Positions 63,717 to 64,000 of a DNA stretch of 64,000 nt are shown piece after piece. The notes under the pieces are model-generated. The model ran no database searches. It saw only the letters and a list, made by a program, of their open reading frames with translations, and was not told the origin of the DNA. A program made the translations under genes and the position numbers. The DNA comes from Algoriphagus antarcticus. Lineage in GTDB: Bacteria; Bacteroidota; Bacteroidia; Cytophagales; Cyclobacteriaceae. The stretch spans positions 62,001 to 126,000 of the forward strand of contig NZ_MSSW01000008.1 of the NCBI RefSeq assembly GCF_002150685.1, given 5' to 3'. Numbering within the stretch: the stretch's first letter is position 1; each line of letters begins with the position of its first letter.

Positions 63717-64000
63717 TTGGCTAAAACAGACTTTATCACCAGGCTCTTGATATGGAGGCTCAGGCACATGAGCAACCAAACCTTTATCCTAATTCTCAGC
63801 GGGATAATTGGAATACTCTCTGGCCTGGCGGCAGTGATACTAAAGCAAGGGGTACATGCCATCCAGCATTTTCTCACCGAGGGATTTTATAAAGAGTACG
63901 CTAATTTTCTTTACATTATATATCCGCTCATTGGTATTTCGGCAGCATATCTAATAGGCAAATTCATTTTTAAAGATGTTGGTGGACATGGAGTACCGGA
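63717..64000 (+). CDS. ClC-type chloride channel/antiporter (3' end outside window)
   Basis: The first 94 residues are visible. 'FITRLLIWRLRHMSNQTFIL' and 'LSGIIGILSGLAAVILKQGV' match the first helix of the ClC family in Bacteroidota, and 'YPLIGISAAYLIGKFIF' is a further membrane segment. The frame stays open to the window edge. The homologous part begins before the ATG at 63768, so I place the start at the TTG at 63717. Selectivity-filter motifs lie outside. Confidence 0.8.
   Translation, partial: MAKTDFITRLLIWRLRHMSNQTFILILSGIIGILSGLAAVILKQGVHAIQHFLTEGFYKEYANFLYIIYPLIGISAAYLIGKFIFKDVGGHGVP

Noticed and set aside
1..64000. CRISPR arrays, tRNA and rRNA genes
   Set aside because: I looked for regularly spaced repeats and for tRNA-like CCA ends or conserved arms and found none. 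A dedicated search could still reveal a degenerate one.

Overview
The window is chromosomal DNA from a member of the Bacteroidota. The most likely placement is the order Cytophagales, near the Cyclobacteriaceae (Algoriphagus-like). This is inferred from gene families and gene order, not from a marker tree. Pointers are the mutY-ssb-gldE cluster, a DUF4221 lipoprotein, a LytS/LytTR pair, a TonB receptor with a carboxypeptidase-like plug extension, a 29-residue AURKAIP1/COX24-type peptide beside an RNase G gene, and low GC with weak ribosome binding sites. No rRNA, tRNA or CRISPR array was seen.

Layout. (1) 1-650: end of an M14-type peptidase. (2) 704-18612: a first accessory, defence-rich region, all on the minus strand. 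Its core is a compact run of six genes: HNH nuclease, methyltransferase-HIT fusion, then jetA, jetB, jetC and jetD of a Wadjet-type SMC system. An intact IS66-family element (5717-8043, 8-bp target duplication) splits jetB, and removing it restores an uninterrupted jetB frame. Next come a YhcG/DUF1016 nuclease with palindromes in its linker, recQ, an AbiEi/AbiEii pair and a BRO-N/Fic fusion. (3) 19612-41059: mostly core genes. These are a YceI-porin-YceI cluster, a TonB receptor with a LytS/LytTR pair, DUF4221, rng, the AURKAIP1-like peptide, a TPR protein, HU, mutY, ssb, gldE, gltB and gltD. (4) 41142-58076: a second defence island. It holds a ParD antitoxin with a frameshifted ParE, then an operon of SNF2 helicase, HigB, HigA-ImmA/IrrE and a beta-helix/membrane protein. 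A RloB/AAA (AbiL-like) pair follows, and then an operon of type III mod, res, a RecQ-phosphoribosyltransferase fusion and a DprA-like protein. (5) 58124-64000: core genes again (DUF4890, NDH-2, yebC, yjjX-like, a secreted protein, an M28 peptidase and the start of a ClC channel).

How genes work together. The six-gene minus-strand run has overlaps or gaps of no more than 17 bp, so it looks like one transcription unit in which a nuclease and a methyltransferase/HIT protein are attached to Wadjet. It is presumably inactive in this genome because jetB is broken. The plus-strand mod-res-recQ/PRT-dprA run has gaps of 17, 15 and 1 bp and looks like a type III restriction system extended by a DNA-processing module. 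These two arrangements are the best candidates for undescribed systems. Both inferences rest on gene order in one genome and need comparison with others.
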